Positions 26,506-42,969 of a DNA stretch of 64,000 nt are shown here, piece by piece. Below the pieces are notes generated by a model, which saw nothing but the letters and a program-made list of their open reading frames with translations, was not told the DNA's origin and made no database searches. The translations under genes were made by a program, and so were the position numbers. Numbering within the stretch: the first letter of the stretch is position 1; each line of letters opens with the position of its first letter. Source of the DNA: Gymnogyps californianus (taxonomy: Eukaryota > Chordata > Aves > Accipitriformes > Cathartidae); NCBI RefSeq assembly GCF_018139145.2, contig NC_059485.1, forward strand, positions 15,003,698-15,067,697. The letters run 5' to 3'.

Positions 26506-29500
26506 CATTATTATTTCAGTCAATGACCACTTGTTTGCTTATGTTCTCTCTCTTTAATTTAATATTTTCTTGTCCTTGCTTCATTTCTGTAACATGCAAA
26601 TTAGAAAAATTATAATTGTATTTGAGATGTGCAATAAATAAGCGACAAATGTGAACAAATTTTTTCTGTCATCAGTTAGATAATACCCTCTGAGAAATTC
26701 AAAGAATGATACCAAAAATACCTTTCTACATGTCACTACAGAGGAAAATAAATCTAACAATAAGAAAATGAAATTAAAATAAATTACAGTGTCTTCACAT
26801 AGAAAAAAATGAACTAATGGGAAAAGAAAATGAACCACATTTTAATGACATGCAGATATCTCAACGAAATAAAAAACATGTGCACAAAATTCAACACAAT
26901 GTCAATATACTCTAAAACATTGCCTACTTAATCATGCTGTTGTGATCATAAGAAACATTGTTCCCATGCAACACTAGGGTAACTAAAACTTTTGTCAAAC
27001 TATACAGCCTTTACTTATTTTTTTATAAAAGAAAAAAAGAAAAGAAAACCACCAACAAAACAAAAGTACTTTTAGAACAAAGTATAAACTTTCTTGTATT
27101 AACAGATCAAATAAAATCACATGATGTGAATAGAAAAAGAAACTCTGATAAAAGGAATAAAAATGCAAACGTTTCGAATAAGTTTAACTGGTTCATCTAC
27201 TATTTATGTATATTACTTTCCACATACAGAACATGCAACTGGTAAAACTCCAGAATCCCATGTTAGTGGGACAGGAAAATACTCGACAAATATGAACTAC
27301 TGCTTATGACAAATGCTTGGCTTTATAACGTTAGGCTAAACAAACATTTCCAATCCTACTAAAATTCTTTTTATGTGCTCAGTTAAATTAAACACTGTTT
27401 ACAATGGCAAATACTTTTGAAAAAATCAGACATCAAAAAACATTTTAGAAACATACATCAACCCTTTGAAGTAATTCTCACGTTAGCACTACAATGCCTT
27501 TGCATGCTTTCCCAAAGTTATCTGAACAAATAAGCCTCTACATCCTTGGTGTTTCATAACAAGAAACATTTGCAAGTTATACATGGCTGCTTTATATATA
27601 GGCATTGCTGCACATAGCTGAAGTCCTACTACAACCTTTTTCTTTACTGTTACTTTAGCTCGAACTACAAGTTAAAGCTTTCCTCTCTTCTGTTCCTCAG
27701 CAATAAGCCATGCATCATGTCTCTTCATTCTCCAGTCCATTCGCTAAGTTTTGTGGCCAGTATTCACCCATTTACTCTCTGCAGTTCTACCTATTATGTA
27801 CATAGTGACTGATTAAAAAAAAAAGGAAAAAAAAAAAAGGAAGGGAAGATATTTATACATTTATTTATACATTTTATACAAAAAGGAGACCAAATATGAA
27901 ACTAAGGCAAAACTGACACCAAGCATTGAGAAAAACAATGGCTATGAACTACAAAACTGATTAATTGACAATCGATAAAAAAAGTTAAGAAACTATCAGG
28001 ATCATTATACAGGTTATCTGGGTTATTTTACCTACTCAAAGAACACATTTATTTATGCCAGTTTATAACATAGAAAGTGACATTTATATAGAGTAGCAGT
28101 TTATGTTCCATCCTCTTCAAAGTAGCTTAAACACATTGTGTGTTGCTCTTTTTGGTTGTTTTTTTTTTCTCTTTTAAAGCCACACTGAAGCCTGAGCTCA
28201 GAAGTGCTCTATCAGCAGTTCCACTTCTAGCCGAGGCCATTCTCAAAACACCTGATTCCACACATTTTCTCCACTCTACCCTCCACAATTTTAGCACAAA
28301 GCCACGACCTCGCTTGTCACAAGACACTGAGGATGTAACTCTCTTTTCCCCAAAGCACCAGGAGTGCTGAGAGAAAGTAAGTCCCCCTCCTCAGTACTAA
28401 TCCCTGGTTTAGATGCCTGCATAGGCTTTTCTTATACCTAAACCCATCCTCAACTTTAAACATTTATTTCTTCAACTACTTCCTCCCATCTTGTAAAAGC
28501 TCTCTAAAAACAAGCTTATAATTCAAGATGCCATTAAGAAAATTTCACAGCAGAAAACATCACTGAACCATCGATCCAACGAGCCTAGCTCCATGCAATA
28601 GCATAAATTCCCCCAATTCTGTTTGTTCTCCCCTCTCCTCCTTGCTGAACAACTGCCTCTTTTCAGAATTGCAAACATTTGGTGGGAGTTGTTTAGTCAA
28701 AATTTTGAAACAGTCTTCTTAGCTCACAGCACTACCAGTTAATTTTTTCCAAACAACTAAAGGGAAAGATAAAAACCTAATTATATTAAAAAATTAGAAA
28801 AAGTTATAAAGTGGAGCCACAAGCCAAGATAAGACAGGAACTTCAAAGATTCTGAAAAGAACACTCATTGTAATTTTCTAATTTCTCACGTTGTACTTAT
28901 TCTCATAATTAACACTATTTAAACTAAGCTCTTATTATTTATGCAAATCTTTAATTTTACCTAGCTGACACAGAAGCTCAATCACAGCACATAGATTCAT
29001 ACATCACACATTCAAATATCTACACAAACACGTTAACATTAATTCTATATGCAGCTGTTTCAACAGCTACTTTAGCTTAGCGTACTATGTATTTTATTAA
29101 CTGGTAATGTAAATTTCTGCATTTTATTTTTAAAGTCTGTCAAATGATTTAGTTATAGCTAAGTTAGTATGTGAGAAGGTTCTATTTTAATTTGGGAGGT
29201 GCTTTGGAGCTCTTCTTATTTGAAGAAATATATGTTAATATAATATATACTAGATATATATTAATACATATACACACAGATTTATGAAAGTATATATGTA
29301 GTATATAGCTGTATAGAGCATTAATTTACAACTGTAACAAAATAGCACTTGTTGACGTTCCTGTATCTTTGCAGCCTTGCCATTGTGCCTGAGACAAAAG
29401 CCATTCGCAGCCCCATGGAGAGCTTCAGTGTTAAAACAGCAGAGTAGCGTTAAAATATGCACAGTAATGGAAGCTATATTTCAAATTGTCCTTCCCAGAT

Positions 29501-32066
29501 GAGTGGTAAGCGCAGAGAAAGGTAAGTTACCAGCAGTTTTTAATGTTACTTTAATCAACAACTTCAAGAATTGGCAAAGGTAAGCCTCATTTATTTAACA
29601 CAGGTTGTAAGAAAGAACTACACCAAAACAATACTGAAATTCTTGCAATTCTTATAAAAAGGAGAGTTTCAGAAGTCATCAGTGTTGCCATAGAATTCTA
29701 GTAAAGTTATCTTAATTATTATTATGCCCCCAAACAAACTGATACTTGTAGTATGAAACTTGTATTATTTTAGGATTTCTTTTATAGAAAGACTCCCTTT
29801 GCAAAATTGTTTTATACTTTATGGTGGTGCTGCAGTGTTATTTTTTTGAATATGCAATTCCATTTTTCTTAATTATTATGGTATGAAAATGAGCCTACTT
29901 CTGTTGTTTTTGCAAGAATCTTTTTAAACATTAATTATTGGAATGAAAAGAAATAAACAAAAACAGGGAAAAAAATTTCTAGGAATTCTTTTATGCCAAA
30001 CTGCAGCTAGAAACAAATTTGAATTTTGATCCTGCAAACTTTTTTACCTGTACTCAGTTTGAGACCACTTAGTAGTCCTTTCAGTTTCAGTGGGATTTTA
30101 TGAAAACATAGATAAGCACTGCCAGGAATGTGACTTTAATCTGGTGCATCTTAAATCCTACAGAATGGACATGAAATGATCAGATTAAAAAGAAAAAAAA
30201 AAAAGGTTCCTCTTATTCCTAATCCTGTTTTTAAACTTTTTATTTAATTGAGAGAATCTAAGGGTACTTCTGCAAATCAAAATACTAGGTAGCTATACCT
30301 GAAATAACTCTAAACAAGATGAGAAGCAGCATACATAAGCAATGAGATGCATCACAGAACTGCTTTAAGTATCTTCAGCAGCTTACTCAGAGCCAGCTCG
30401 GATGCACCCACACAGCACTGGATAGCATAGAAGTATTTAATAAGAATAAGTCTTAGGGTCTGTAACACAAAGTGCGTAACTGAGGTAGTGACATTACAAG
30501 CCTACCTAGGAAAACCTCTTCCTTATGATATCCTTTCTCGGAGCTTGTTTTTAGCACAAGGCACTGGGATGTTTTCACTACTGCAAGATCACTATTAAAA
30601 AAACTCAATTCAGAAATGCCTCCTCACCCCATCCCCCAAATACTTTAAAAAAAACTTATGCAGCCCGATGCAGACGTGGTGGTTAAAAGTCCTACATGTG
30701 TAAGATTTAACGGCTAAACAAATGTGTAAACCACCACCACCATGACATGTGTACTTAGTTCCACTCCGTCTTCAACAGAACCAAGCAGAGGTGGCAAGCG
30801 TGGGATGTCTTTTGAAATTTATACTACTATCCAGCAGAAGCACGCTCTGGACAATCAACATCTTTTGCAAACACTATTGAACAGCCATAATTCAATGATA
30901 ATAAATTTCAGCCAGAGTAGGAGATTCTAAGCCACCAAATTCCATACATTTTGGTTGTTTACTGAAAAAGTGGTAAATGTTCCAATTGGGTTTGGGCTAG
31001 CAGGCGAGGGTACTAATTAATGAATGTCAGAATAATTTTGGAATATAAACCACGAAATTTCAGCTATTCTATTTTTTAAAAAAAAAAAAAAAAGGTGGTG
31101 GCTTTAAGTTTAGAATATAAATACAAACACATTAAGGGAAAAATTAACAGAATTAAAATATATCTGATTTAAGAGAGATTTATGATATATGATTCTTTAA
31201 AAAAATGACAGATTACAGTATGTCTATAACAGGAAAAGAATTCCATTGCTAATAATAAATCATACATGAGAGTTACAGGAAGACTGAAACATAGGTGGAT
31301 AAACATTCTAGTGTGTCTGACATGACAGGAAAAGGAAAAAGATATCATGCATATGACATACACATATAATGCAGCTGATATCATAGGTGAAGCATACTGG
31401 GCTACAGTTTTGCACCAGGTAACGATGCTAATGCAGTCATAGCCATTCTATCTTGCTTTATTTCTTAAATATTGAATAAATTGAAGTATGCATTTAAGGC
31501 AAAGTAATTTTCAGAAAAATTTAATGTTTGCAATACAATAAGAACTTTTAATCAAATAAATGTTAAAAGAGATTGTTTTCAAAGGGTTGGTGTACTGAAG
31601 CTTTAACTAAAGAGGAAAACATCTGCACTTAGATAATCTGGAACAATCACATATTTTCTCAGCTAACTACTAAAGATGATAGTTATTAGGTATCATTATC
31701 GTCTTTCATTTCAATAGGGGAAAAAAATACCTGTACTAATACAAACCTGCCTACAAATATCGGTAAGTATGGACTCATCTTATAAAATAAACAAGATATT
31801 TACCCTTGAAGAATAAAGACAGCAGAAACCAACGTTCCCATAAAACAGGTGACAGTTTGGAGTAGCTAAAATTACCCCCTTTAAAAGACATAAAATGAGT
31901 CCAATGATTTTCATGCTGCTTAGGAAACTGAATGACAGCTCAGAAGACATTTTCACTAACATGGAATTTCAGGCATTAGTTTTTACAGCAGTGCAGTTGT
32001 TTCCTTTTCCTCATATAAATATTTTAAAGAAATTTTAAAAATCCATGGGTGAATTAAACTGCTTAC

Positions 32067-32120
32067 CTTTGAGCCTCGCTCATTAAAAATAATTTCAACA
32101 TCTAAGATTTTACCAAATTG
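32067..32120 (-). CDS. RBFOX1: RBFOX1 coding exon, 54 nt: RRM beta2 region
   Basis: Eighteen codons in phase 0 encode QFGKILDVEIIFNERGSK. This is the end of RRM helix 1, strand beta2 and the start of RNP1, which is split over the junction with the next exon (SK | GFGFVTF). The acceptor is TTTCTTTGCAG and the donor is AAG|GTAAGC. The exon lies 2848 nt downstream of the 144-nt exon in the transcript. No sense-strand TGCATG was seen within about 200 nt, unlike the next two exons, so it looks constitutive. The encoded sequence matches the family throughout. Confidence 0.97.
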
Positions 32121-35114
<2,994 letters not shown>

Positions 35115-35118
35115 AAAA

Positions 35119-35148
35119 GGGTAAAGCAAAGCAAAGTAAAGTAAAGCA
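35119..35148. repeat. Interrupted pentanucleotide repeat forming the polypyrimidine tract
   Basis: The plus strand reads repeated AAAGC/AAAGT units. On the sense strand this is CTTTA/CTTTG repeats running into the TTTTAGCAG acceptor of the 144-nt exon. Confidence 0.85.
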
Positions 35149-38100
35149 CACTGTAAGTATTTCTGCCATTTTTAATATAAAGTGGTGGGCTTAAATTCTC
35201 AAAAAAACCCCAAAACCTAAAAATGAGTTAAATCTGCTCAAAGATACTGAAGAATACCAGAAGTTGAAATACACGAAAATCAAGTCCATTTCTGTATCTG
35301 TCTCAACAGTATACGTTTTCAGTGATATTTTTAACATGTATTTGGAATAAACTGGAGAATATGAAGGAGATTATTATTTGTTGATTTTCTTAGCTATTTT
35401 TAAATAATGAATAAATATGTCTCCCTATATTATAAGACTGTTGAAATCCCTTCAACTTCATCAGTGTTTGCCAACGGAAGAAGCTGAATCTCCATGTCCA
35501 AAGAACAGCCTACTTGCAGAAGCAAGCTGTACAGTTTCAAATAAGATTAGTACTTTCATTCAGAGGCCACTGGGACTCCTACACAGGAGGTAGGTAACAC
35601 ATCACATCCTAGTTGCCATTTCATAAGCAGTGCTGATGGGCACTAGAGGGTCATTTTGTCTAGATAAATGGTCACCATTATGGAAAAGGCCTTGAGTCGT
35701 GAAAGGAAACAGAACTATAGTCAGTGGTGAAGGTTGCCTAGCATAAAAGTGAGACCCGGAAACAAAGTTTTACAGATTTTCTCACCAAAATACGATCGTA
35801 TCATGGTACTTCTTACAGGGATACTGTTCCCTAGTTTTAAAATGCTATTTTATAATTGAAGGACATTGCTGTGTATTACAATTTAACACACAAACAGGAT
35901 AATAAACCCCTAGAAAGATTAGGAAAAAACAATGTCCTTCATCCAAAAAGTAAAACTAACCAATGCTGGTCTCTCGGTATATTATAGAAATTTCTCATCT
36001 GTGTTCTTTAATTATATCATACAGTACCTAATTAATCACTGCGTGTACAGCACACATTCACTAGAAAAAGATTTTGCATAGTTATGTAAAAACAGCATAG
36101 TTATTTTCTTTTGCACTGGTAGAGGGGATTTGGAAGAAGAGGAAAGAAAATAGTTGAATGAAACTACAAGGATCATCTTACAACCGTCACTCTATTTTCT
36201 CCGTCCTTCCTCTTCCTTCTGACCATATTCATCTTCCAAGTATTCATTTTTCTCTTGTGTTCTAATGTTACAGTTCAGCTTGTCTTTCTGAATTTTTTCA
36301 TTAAAAAAAAAATAAATGAAGAAATCTCCCATTTCCTGCTACCATCAAATTTCTTTTAAGGGACAACAGTTTAAGCAAAACAAAAATGGTTAAATAAAAT
36401 AAACCTTACCACACAGTTTTAGTACCACTAAGCCTGTTAAGGAGGAAGCAAAAGAACTCAAACAGAATACATCATTTACATCCGCAGTAACTACATATAA
36501 ATTTAATTCTGGCAAGTTAAATTCAACATCATCTGCCCCAGTAAATGCAAATGTTCTCAAATTCGAAGTACAAACATCTACAGTTTCCTGTATTGCCTAT
36601 ACTTCTGTGCTAAGAACACTTTACAAATAAAGGTCCTTTTCATTTCTGCAGAAGCATCAGTTCATCAGCAGTGTCTAGATTTCATGGGATATGATGATAC
36701 TCATACCCAAATACAAACTTTTGTGTGCACTAATGAAGGATTATCAAGTGATCCAAGAAAGGAACTGGGAACAGCTCAAGTGTAAACCTAAAACTGAGTC
36801 AGTGCCACCACATCTCTTCATCTGCTACTCCCGGAACTCACAGGCAGGGTCCCACAAACTAAACAGTTCATCTTGACAAATTTCTAGTGATTTAAAAACT
36901 AGACATGCTATACAGCTGTTAAGAGACAAAAACACGTTCCATGCTAATCTCTTGCTACCTAAAACCAACTCAAAAATTCAAAATTTAGATTTTAGGCAAC
37001 TATTCCATCCATAGACACCACAGAGATTACTGTCTACCTTCAGGCCTTAAAAGGAGAGAAATATGAAGGAAATTTGGTATATGAGAGCAGGTGGGGGGAT
37101 GAGGGACTGGAAACTCTTGAAATATAACACTCTGGAAGAATTTAAGGTCAATAAGATTAATCTGAAGAGAATTAAAGAATTCTGAAGGTGCTGTTTAGCT
37201 TCAGGAACAAAGGGTGCCCCAGGAAGAAATTATATAATCAGTGTACTGTATAAATGCAAATAGGAAAAAGTAATTTCTGTTCATTGTATTAATATAAATG
37301 ATGAGCAACAAGGAGTAAGAGGGTTGAACCATGCACTATTAGCATACTAAAACATTAGGAGCAACTTCCATACCAAGAAGCTGAATAGATATATTGCCAA
37401 CAAAAAGCCAGTGAGGTTTCTGAAGATGATGCTAAAATGAAGGAGCTACAAATTACGGGTGAAGTGGGTAAATCCAGGTACTGTTATTTCCTGGGTATTT
37501 CTTTTTGATTTTACCACTTTTATTCACAGAAGCCTGAAATTTACAGTTTCAGCAAAGAATGTCTCAGAGTTTGGGCAGTGAGGACCGAAAATATCATCAA
37601 AGATTCATACCTGTAAATACCCTTAAAGAAGTCCGTGGCAGAATTAACAGAGCTAAACCATTTAAAATGTATTAAAAGGCTTGACAATATAACAGTCTCT
37701 TTACAAAGCATATTATCATCTAGAAATCTATGGATGTGCCTAGGAGATCTGGAGAAGGATAACTGCAAATTGAAATTGGAATGTGAAGCTTACACAAAAA
37801 TTTCCAGGTAACACCAAGGAGGTAAAATACACATAGGACAGAGGACAGGCTGGATTTTGCAAAATCCCAGAAAGGCAAGTTTCAAAGCCCCGTGGACTCA
37901 AAGAGCTAGAATGCAATTTACCTTACACATAAATAATACATTTCAAGTGAATATTTTCATTGCTAGAGGATCTAAAGACCGGTGCTTGATATTTCTTTAA
38001 AAATTAATTGAAGTTAGTATATGACATTAGCCTCGCTACACCCCTGCAGTCTTCTATGCAATCAGTGCAAGTCCTGATCTGTTATGGGATTGGTCTCTTT

Positions 38101-38559
38101 CAATACCCTCTCCTGACTCAGTCAAGCAAATTAGTATGCTTTATGCAAAACAAATAAATAATAACCCCCCTCAGCTCTATCATTAAACAGAAATTACATA
38201 AAAGGGAGCATAGTCTGTGTGTTTTTTCACGTATGACCTAATTTTTTGAGTACAAAGCTGTATCAGAATTACCTTCACGTATCAAAAAGTCATGAATTTA
38301 ACTTTGTGAAGACATCACAATTCATAAACCAACTATTCAACACCTTTTACCACTGGAATGATCTGCTGTCTGGTAGTCCTTGCTTTTCCTTGTGTGTGTA
38401 CTGGGTTTTTTTCCTATAGAAGTTGGCAATGTAAATTCATATACAACTTGTAATCCATTATAATCTTGTTTATGGAACTGCTTTCTAACCAGTGATTTTT
38501 CATGCTGTATTTGTGCAGTTTGTTATTGCTGTGTAAACACCTTGCATTTGATGTTTTTG

Positions 38560-39260
38560 AATAGCATCTTATTTTTCCAGACAATACCTACAATTTATCA
38601 AGATTATTTTGAATTCTAATCCTGTCCTACGATGTACTTGCAGTCCTTCCCAGCTTGGTATTGTTGCAAATTTAATAAGTATACACTCTATTCCATCATT
38701 CAGATCATTAATGAAAATACTGAAAAACACTGAGTCACCACAAATCCCTGCAGAACTCCTTTTAATAAATCTCATTTTGATAGTGAGCTACCTCTTAAAC
38801 ACAGTTTCTAGTTTTCCACCCAGCCTATTGTGGTTGCATGTTTACCATATTTCACAGCTTGCTTAAAAGCATGTCTTGTGTGAAAGTGTCAAAGTCTTAT
38901 GAAAAGCGAAATGTAACATTCAAGGTTTTCCTTTGTCCACAAGGCCACTGTAGAAGTAAAAGACTGTATCTTTTTGACAAATCCATGCTGACGACTGTTC
39001 TTCTTGTACTTTCAGGTGTTAAAAAAGCAGTGTGCATTTACTTGTTCCAGTATTTTCCCAGGACTGAAATGCTGATGACAGCACATCCCTTTAGTCTATA
39101 TAACCAACACTTCTCTCTCCCTCCTCTTTAAAAACCGGCATTACGTCTACTCTACTCCATTTCTCCAGTACCTCTACTCATTCTCCACAAGGTAACAGAG
39201 ACAGACACTAATGGCTCCAAAATATTATCAGTTTAATCTTTAAATACCTTGGAATGGAGC
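38560..39260 (-). mobile_element. Ancient CR1-like LINE reverse transcriptase fragment
   Basis: On the minus strand the decayed RT core can be read. IFINDLNDGIECILIKFA (CR1 family: IFINDLD...KFADDTK) is preceded by a damaged SGVPQGSVLGPV block, and further upstream by the region of the fingers and palm. Frames are broken by stops and indels throughout. The spread of matching sequence up to about 39.26 kb and its decay mark it as the oldest CR1 insertion in the window, probably an early sauropsid subfamily. The right boundary is approximate. Confidence 0.8.
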
Positions 39261-42181
39261 TAATTAGAAACAGTTAAGTGAAAAAAAAACCCCACCACAC
39301 CTAACTTACCTGAATATTCTTTAATTGGTTTCTTCCCTCTTTGAGACTGACTTCTTCTGACAGTTGGAAAATTATTGTAATAATCACCTGGCTGAGGCTG
39401 ATTTCTACAGTGAGGAATCATGCAAAGAAGAAAGGTTCTCTTACCCTTCTTCCCAAGACTGCATTTCATATTGACTCTCAAAGATTCTCTCTAGCCTGGC
39501 ATTAACTATCAGTTTCTCCCTCCCGGCTCGAATCCCCTCCCAGAAGAACCTCTCTCCTGGTTGCCTTTTGTACATTCAGTCGCAGAACTTGTCACCAGCA
39601 CATTCCAATAGCAATCTCAATTGACAGTCTGGCTGCAGGAAGCATCAGATCACCTGAAATCCCTGTTATTCATGAGTTCAGTACTGTACCTCCAGTTGCC
39701 TACTAAAGATCGCATCCACTGAATCTTACCAGTTGGATGTCTATGATAATTTTCAGAACAAAGAGGTCCTTTTTTCCTCTAACAGTAATCCAGAGGCCTT
39801 TAAGGGTGTCTCTCCTTCTACAATTGTGACCTTGGATAAGGCACCCCCTTAAATTACAAGGGAACAATTCCTTTGTTGTCTGCTCTTCCTAATCAAGATT
39901 CACAACTTTATTTTCAACAGCATATAGTTTTTGCAGGTATGAATTTTCAATACAATTTTGATTTTTTTATGGCACTTTATGCCCTTCTGTTGTGACATAA
40001 TTTGTCACAACAGCATCATGTGAGTAGAATGTGGTCCAGTGTGGTCACAACATACACAGCAGGTGTGGACACGGTACACTGTTTATAACAGGGCATCAGT
40101 AAATACCCCAAAACAGACTGCTTCCATTTACAAAGCCTGAGGTATGGAATTTCTATGAGACTGTAAAATTCCTAAACATTTCTAGAACCCTACATCATGC
40201 TACATAACTGTTAAAGCTATTGAAAAAGAAAATCCAGTGTGTGACAGTTCAAATAATTTTAAAAAAAGCTGTTTTTCTAAACAGGTAAACCAAGAAGTAA
40301 AGCTACGAAGGCACTGGGAGCTGAAAGCACTGGCAATACAGACCCTTAGTGCTATAAGAAATCAATGGTAACTGCAGGTTCTCAGCACCCTTGAAAATTA
40401 CTACAGATTGGCTTTTTTCCTATGCATGTCAGTCAGCACTGTATCAGGTTAGTTTGTAGCTCTGAGGTTTAAGATGTCATTTGTCATCTTCACTGAAAGG
40501 TCATTTCCACCAATTTGCTGTATGACTTTTTTTCTGGTTCCACTGAGAACGTATTTCTAATTTAAAAAACCTAATAAACAGTTACATATTTTAGCAGATT
40601 ATTGATGAGTATTGCCTGGAGGGAACCACAGGATGAAAACTTTGGCATCCTATTGACTATAAAATGACAGACACTGCTACAAAATCTCATTTATGTAAGA
40701 AACACTTGCTATTGATATTTATTAATACACAACTGCACACGATTGCAAGTTTCCAGCACCATTTTATGCCATAAATGTTAAAATAAGTTGCTGAAACTTG
40801 AATCCTTTAATAACTGTTGGTTGCATTTGCAGGCACTTCATAGAGAACTGATGCTTAATTTTCCATAATAATTTCTAACTCAATCAATATATATCAGCTA
40901 AACAAGTTTAATCTTGATGAAATTTAATTTAGGTATGGACAACATTCAGAGAAAATCATGTGAGGCATGCCTACATCTCTACCCAGAAATATGTCTTCAT
41001 ATGTCAATTTTAATTTATCATTTCAGAGAATAAATATTCCTCTCTATCTTAAGACCCTGTGTCATGCTATTATTATTCTTTGATAGTTCTCTTTATAGTT
41101 CACTATTCTCTTGACCTTTGTCCAATCTTATTCAATACATACATATCTCCATTTTAATAAAAATTATGTTTTGCATTGTTATCATCTCATAAATATTGAA
41201 GAGAAACTACTTAACACAAAAAATGAGGATATATATCTACCCCCTCAGAGAAACAAACATCGTGAAACCGACTTCTTCAGCTAGCCAATTTAAATGAAAT
41301 AGATATGCTCATAATAGTGCCTAAGTATGGAATCACATTAATATTTATCACTGAAATTATCAAATCAGCTTCTAGAAGTGTGTGGAGGTGTAAATGATAA
41401 TAACAAAGATTTTAAGAAAACTAGCACTAAAATCAGATGCCCTTGTAGATGATGTTTCATTACAATATCTGAAGTAATCCTCTGCCAGTTCGAAATATAC
41501 TCAGGAAAAAATGACACAGAAAAGAAAAGCCTTCATGAGTCTACATTCAGAAAACATTGTTACCGAAGCTAATGCAAGTTACATCTGATATAAAACTTTT
41601 CTTTTGAGTCTCCGTTGTCTTCGATATTTATACATATTTTACAGGAATTTGTTTTTACTGATTTGCTCTTCTCTCTCTTTCAGTATATCACTGCCTAGGG
41701 CTGTCATACCCCTTGCCATTTCTGGTCAAATCACATAGACTGCTTTCTGGTTCCTATTCCACCACATATTTGCAATTATAAAATATTAAAGAATCTTAAT
41801 ATATGGCAGTCTTCAAACTTATAATGAAAGTTATAAATACAGAATACAGAAATAGAAGACCAAATTCTCACACACGCAGAAATAAACTGAGATGAACTCC
41901 CTTTACTTCAGTGAGCTACTGAAGGCTTAGGTGTTAGAATAAATTAAAATTGAAACTGTTCTTATAGGTAAGCAAACCCAAATCAAAGAGGATGTTTCAG
42001 AAAATGATTTTTTATTTCATATAAGATACTTTCAGTATAAATATATGGTATACTTTTTAACCAAAACCATCATCAGGACAGTTAAAATAAAATGTATTGT
42101 TTTGTAAAGAAATTCTTTATCTTTACTAAAACACTAATTTTTTTGTCTCCTTAACTCAGTTCTAGAAACAGAAATCTTATA

Positions 42182-42240
42182 TTCTTTAAAAGACTTCACT
42201 CAAGTTCTTAAAAGACTTCACAGTGAAGTCAAGTTCTTAA
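42182..42240. repeat. 22-bp tandem repeat with an embedded palindrome
   Basis: TTAAAAGACTTCAC recurs at a 22-bp spacing. The second copy runs into the palindrome GACTTCAC-A-GTGAAGTC (42214-42230). Confidence 0.8.
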
Positions 42241-42341
42241 ACTCAATTAAAAACACAGTATACTTATGTTGGCCAGCCTAGTTCTTCTGCAACTGTCACT
42301 ATTACCAATTCTTCTGTTTTCAGTGAGAGAAGGTTAAATGC

Positions 42342-42346
42342 AATGA
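42342..42346. repeat. Target-site duplication, left copy (AATGA)
   Basis: Identical to 42965-42969 on the other side of the LTR. Confidence 0.9.
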
Positions 42347-42964
42347 TGTCGTGGTTTAACCCCAGCCAGCAACTAAGCACCGTGCAGCCGCTCGCTCGCT
42401 CCTTCCCTCTCCCAGTGGGATGGGGAGGAGAATCGAAAAAAAAGTAAAACTTGTGGGTTGAGATAAGAACAGTTTAATAACTAAAGTAAAATGTAATACT
42501 AACAATAACAATAATGAAATATTATAATAATAATAGTAGTAATGAAAAGGAGTATAACAAAAAAAAAGAAGAGGGGGAAAAAAAAGGAAAAAAAAAAAAA
42601 CAACAAACCCCAGTGATGCACGATGCAATTGCTCACCACCCGCTGACCGATGCCCAAGCAGCAATCTGCCCCTCCTGGCCAACTCCCCCCCATTTATATA
42701 CTGGGCATGACGTTCCATGGTATGAAATATCCCTTTGGCCAGTTCGGGTCAGCTGCCCTGGCTGTGCTCCCTCCCAGCTCCTTGCACACCTGCTTGCTGG
42801 CAGAGCATGGGGAACTGAAAAGGCCTTGGCTTAGGATAAGCGCTACTTAGCAACAACTAAAACATCAGTGTGTTATCAACATCATTCTCACACTAAATCC
42901 AAAACACAGCACTGTACCAGCTACTAAGAAGAAAGTTAACTCTATCCCATCCAAAACCAGGACA
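42347..42964 (-). mobile_element. Solo LTR of an avian endogenous retrovirus (probably ERVL-type)
   Basis: This 618-bp element starts TGTCCTGGTT on the minus strand and ends ACCACGACA, so it has TG...CA termini. It is flanked by a perfect 5-bp duplication AATGA (42342-42346 and 42965-42969). In minus orientation there is a TATAAA box at 42693-42698 and an ATTAAA polyadenylation signal at 42473-42478. An expanded T/ATT-rich stretch lies between them. The sequence (GTTAAACCACGACA end, CAACCCACAAGTTTTACTTT) matches an LTR type I know as very common in neoavian genomes; I am not certain of its formal family name. A 5-bp duplication points to the ERVL class. No internal retroviral genes remain: a solo LTR left by recombination. 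Confidence 0.93.
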
Positions 42965-42969
42965 AATGA
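42965..42969. repeat. Target-site duplication, right copy (AATGA)
   Basis: Identical to 42342-42346. Confidence 0.9.

Larger units (their letters stand above)
26468..32066 (-). other. RBFOX1: RBFOX1 intron of 5.6 kb
   Basis: This intron lies upstream of the autoregulated 93-nt exon. Its 3' 1.3 kb is dense in sense-strand TGCATG. The rest is AT-rich with A/T homopolymer stretches (27.8, 31.08 kb) and a TATA-rich block at 29.22-29.31 kb. No exon or transposon was recognised. Confidence 0.85.

Noticed and set aside
42356..42834. Open readings of 106 and 120 codons on both strands
   Set aside because: They lie inside the solo LTR, which is non-coding; no retroviral gene motifs.
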